From JAKEHA01 sp964560355 (GTDB taxonomy: Bacteria; Krumholzibacteriota; Krumholzibacteriia; WVZY01; JAKEHA01), in assembly GCA_964560355.1 (NCBI GenBank), contig CAZLLI010000002.1, forward strand, positions 1 through 64,000: 64,000 bases of DNA. Reading direction: 5' to 3'. Shown one piece after another: positions 62,921-64,000 of the stretch. The position numbers and the translations under genes are program-made. The notes below the pieces were generated by a model. The model saw only the letters and a list, made by a program, of their open reading frames with translations, was not told the origin of the DNA and did no database searches. Positions within the stretch are counted from its first letter, which is position 1. Each line of letters starts with the position of its first letter.

Positions 62921-63343
62921 GTGCGTTTACTCTCCTTGATCCAAAGCAATTGTGGACACGCGATCGTGTTCGTCGTGTGCACCGCGGTGGTGGCGGCACC
63001 GTGGCCGCGCGCGTCGCGCGCACACGCGCCGGTCGCGTCGGCGGTGTCGGCCGCGCCGTCGGCACCCTCCGATTCGTCGCGCGCGCGTGACCAGCTTGCA
63101 CCCTCGTCGAACCCGCACTTCTTGCGCGACGCCGTCGCCGGCGCGGGCTTCGCGGCGGCGCCCGAAGACACCACCGACGACGAGTTCTTGCCCGAAGAGC
63201 ACGACACCAAGAAGCTCATCTGGGACATCACCGCGTGGGTGATCGGTGCCGCGCTGGTCGCGTTCTTCATCATCAAGGTGTTCATCGAGAAGGACCCCGA
63301 CGAGTCGGACGGCGGCGGCAGCACCAAACCCGACCCCTTCTGA
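62921..63343 (+). CDS. Small exported membrane protein, unknown function
   Basis: 140 residues from GTG 62921, chosen because the promoter sits inside the longer upstream frame. Signal-like helix residues 9-30, a Pro/Ser/Ala-rich disordered part, then an acidic segment (EDTTDDEFLPEEHDTKK) and a membrane helix (about 104-122) with a short acidic tail. I know no family. Not near a partner gene with known role. Confidence 0.5.
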   Translation: MRLLSLIQSNCGHAIVFVVCTAVVAAPWPRASRAHAPVASAVSAAPSAPSDSSRARDQLAPSSNPHFLRDAVAGAGFAAAPEDTTDDEFLPEEHDTKKLIWDITAWVIGAALVAFFIIKVFIEKDPDESDGGGSTKPDPF

Positions 63344-63352
63344 TCGTCTCCC

Positions 63353-64000
63353 TCATCGCTTGCGGCCGGCCACCGCGCCCGACTCCTTCCAAAACGGCGC
63401 GTGCACCAGCGCGTGCTGGCCCGAGCGCCGGTCGCTGACCTCCACCACCAATTCGTAACGCCCTTCGTCGAGCGCGTCGACGTCGATCGCGATCGACTCG
63501 CGGTCGTCGTGCGATCTCCCTTCGCGGCGGAAGGTCTGCGAGATGGCGGCGTCTTCGTCGTCGCCGAAGCCGGCCCACTCGATCGCTCTTCGTCCCCAGT
63601 CGACCCACGCCGGGTCGTCCACCGCGGGCGCGCGGAAGATCGCGTAGCGCAGGTCGTACGACGACGCGCGCGCGCCGCCCTGCGTCGTGAGTCTGAGGTT
63701 GTAGATCTCCACGTACGCGCGCAGGCGCTCGCCCTGCACGCACGCGCGCTCGACGTTGGGGCGCATGCGCCCACCGCCGCGCTCGATGGCGGGTTCGCCC
63801 GCGCGCGGCGCTTCCGCGCGGTACAAGAGCACGTCGCTGAGCGCGAGCTCGTCGCCCACGAAGCGGCGCGCGTCGGCGTCGCGGCGGCCGACCGCGCGCG
63901 CGAGGCGGTAGGGATCTTCGAACGCAACCGCGAAGTGATACCGGTCGCACGGCACTTGCACGCGCCGCACCACTTCGAACGCGCGCCCTCGCGCCGAACG
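63353..64000 (-). CDS. Partial gene, possible GWxTD-like exported protein
   Basis: The minus-strand frame is open to the window end, so the start lies outside; a GTG at 63973 may or may not be used. The visible 215 or so residues contain VQVPCDRYHFAVAFEDPYRL, ELALSDVLLYRAE and a beta-rich end (GRYELVVEVSDRRSGQHALV). ELALSDVLL and the surrounding layout recall the C-terminal Ig-like part of GWxTD-domain proteins, but the motif itself would lie upstream of the window. Low certainty on family. Confidence 0.5.
   Translation of the reverse strand, partial: RSARGRAFEVVRRVQVPCDRYHFAVAFEDPYRLARAVGRRDADARRFVGDELALSDVLLYRAEAPRAGEPAIERGGGRMRPNVERACVQGERLRAYVEIYNLRLTTQGGARASSYDLRYAIFRAPAVDDPAWVDWGRRAIEWAGFGDDEDAAISQTFRREGRSHDDRESIAIDVDALDEGRYELVVEVSDRRSGQHALVHAPFWKESGAVAGRKR

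Overview
This window is a compact, very GC-rich bacterial chromosome segment (most third codon positions are G or C). It carries 55 protein genes on both strands, tight or overlapping gene junctions, and no rRNA, tRNA, CRISPR array, insertion sequence or phage gene that I can recognise. Two large secreted proteins end in a FlgD-like Ig/C-terminal sorting domain. There are also many lipoproteins, NHL/PD40/YVTN beta-propellers, a TonB-family protein and an ImuA/ImuB mutagenesis cassette. Together these suggest an uncultured or little-studied diderm of the Eisenbacteria/Gemmatimonadota/FCB-like kind. This placement is an inference, because no phylogenetic marker RNA is present.

Layout. 1-790: the end of arsM, followed by a 22-residue Cys-Gly peptide with a near-perfect Shine-Dalgarno and its own terminator. 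792-4350 (minus): an SOS module, lexA, imuA, a TfoX-N protein and imuB, with a palindromic operator inside the lexA promoter. 4415-8098: small enzymes and membrane proteins. 8212-14939: secreted or periplasmic enzymes (M3 peptidase; PD40-amidohydrolase fusion). 14944-23279: a run of plus-strand genes, many translationally coupled (methyltransferase, TauE/SafE, GNAT, DUF4126, Fe-S protein, VOC, PPK2, oligopeptidase B, inositol-phosphatase-like). 23320-24709: a secreted helical protein divergent from a SufR-like Fe-S regulator, with two dyads over the promoter. 24713-31483: propeller-cytochrome protein, Gdx-type SMR exporter, typA, MscS. 31497-37272: lipoprotein, an FkbM-MtgA fusion with two coupled small membrane genes, and a heparinase-like secreted protein.

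37269-40689 (minus): a three-gene unit consisting of a radical SAM selenoprotein (UGA read as Sec in a CUAEP tail, with a SECIS hairpin), a NifU/NfuA-like protein and an ATP-grasp ligase. 40782-49110: central metabolism (domain-swapped aconitase, 2-oxoglutarate dehydrogenase E1), FMN reductase, aldo-keto reductase and a diguanylate cyclase. 49166-56251: SH3 lipoprotein, BioY, HAD 5'-nucleotidase, DUF2203, then an electron-transfer group (ETF-QO, solitary NuoI, GlcD-like FAD dehydrogenase). 56329-59353 (minus): two tandem NHL lipoproteins and a cupredoxin lipoprotein. 59585-64000: malate dehydrogenase, FG-GAP-like lipoprotein, TonB-like protein, PgsA-like phosphatidyltransferase, a small membrane protein and a gene cut by the window end.

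Many genes have a -10 hexamer ending 6-8 nt before the start codon, implying leaderless transcripts. This was used to choose several starts. The most interesting items are the selenoprotein operon, the ArsM-linked Cys-Gly peptide, the FkbM-MtgA fusion and the regulator dyads.
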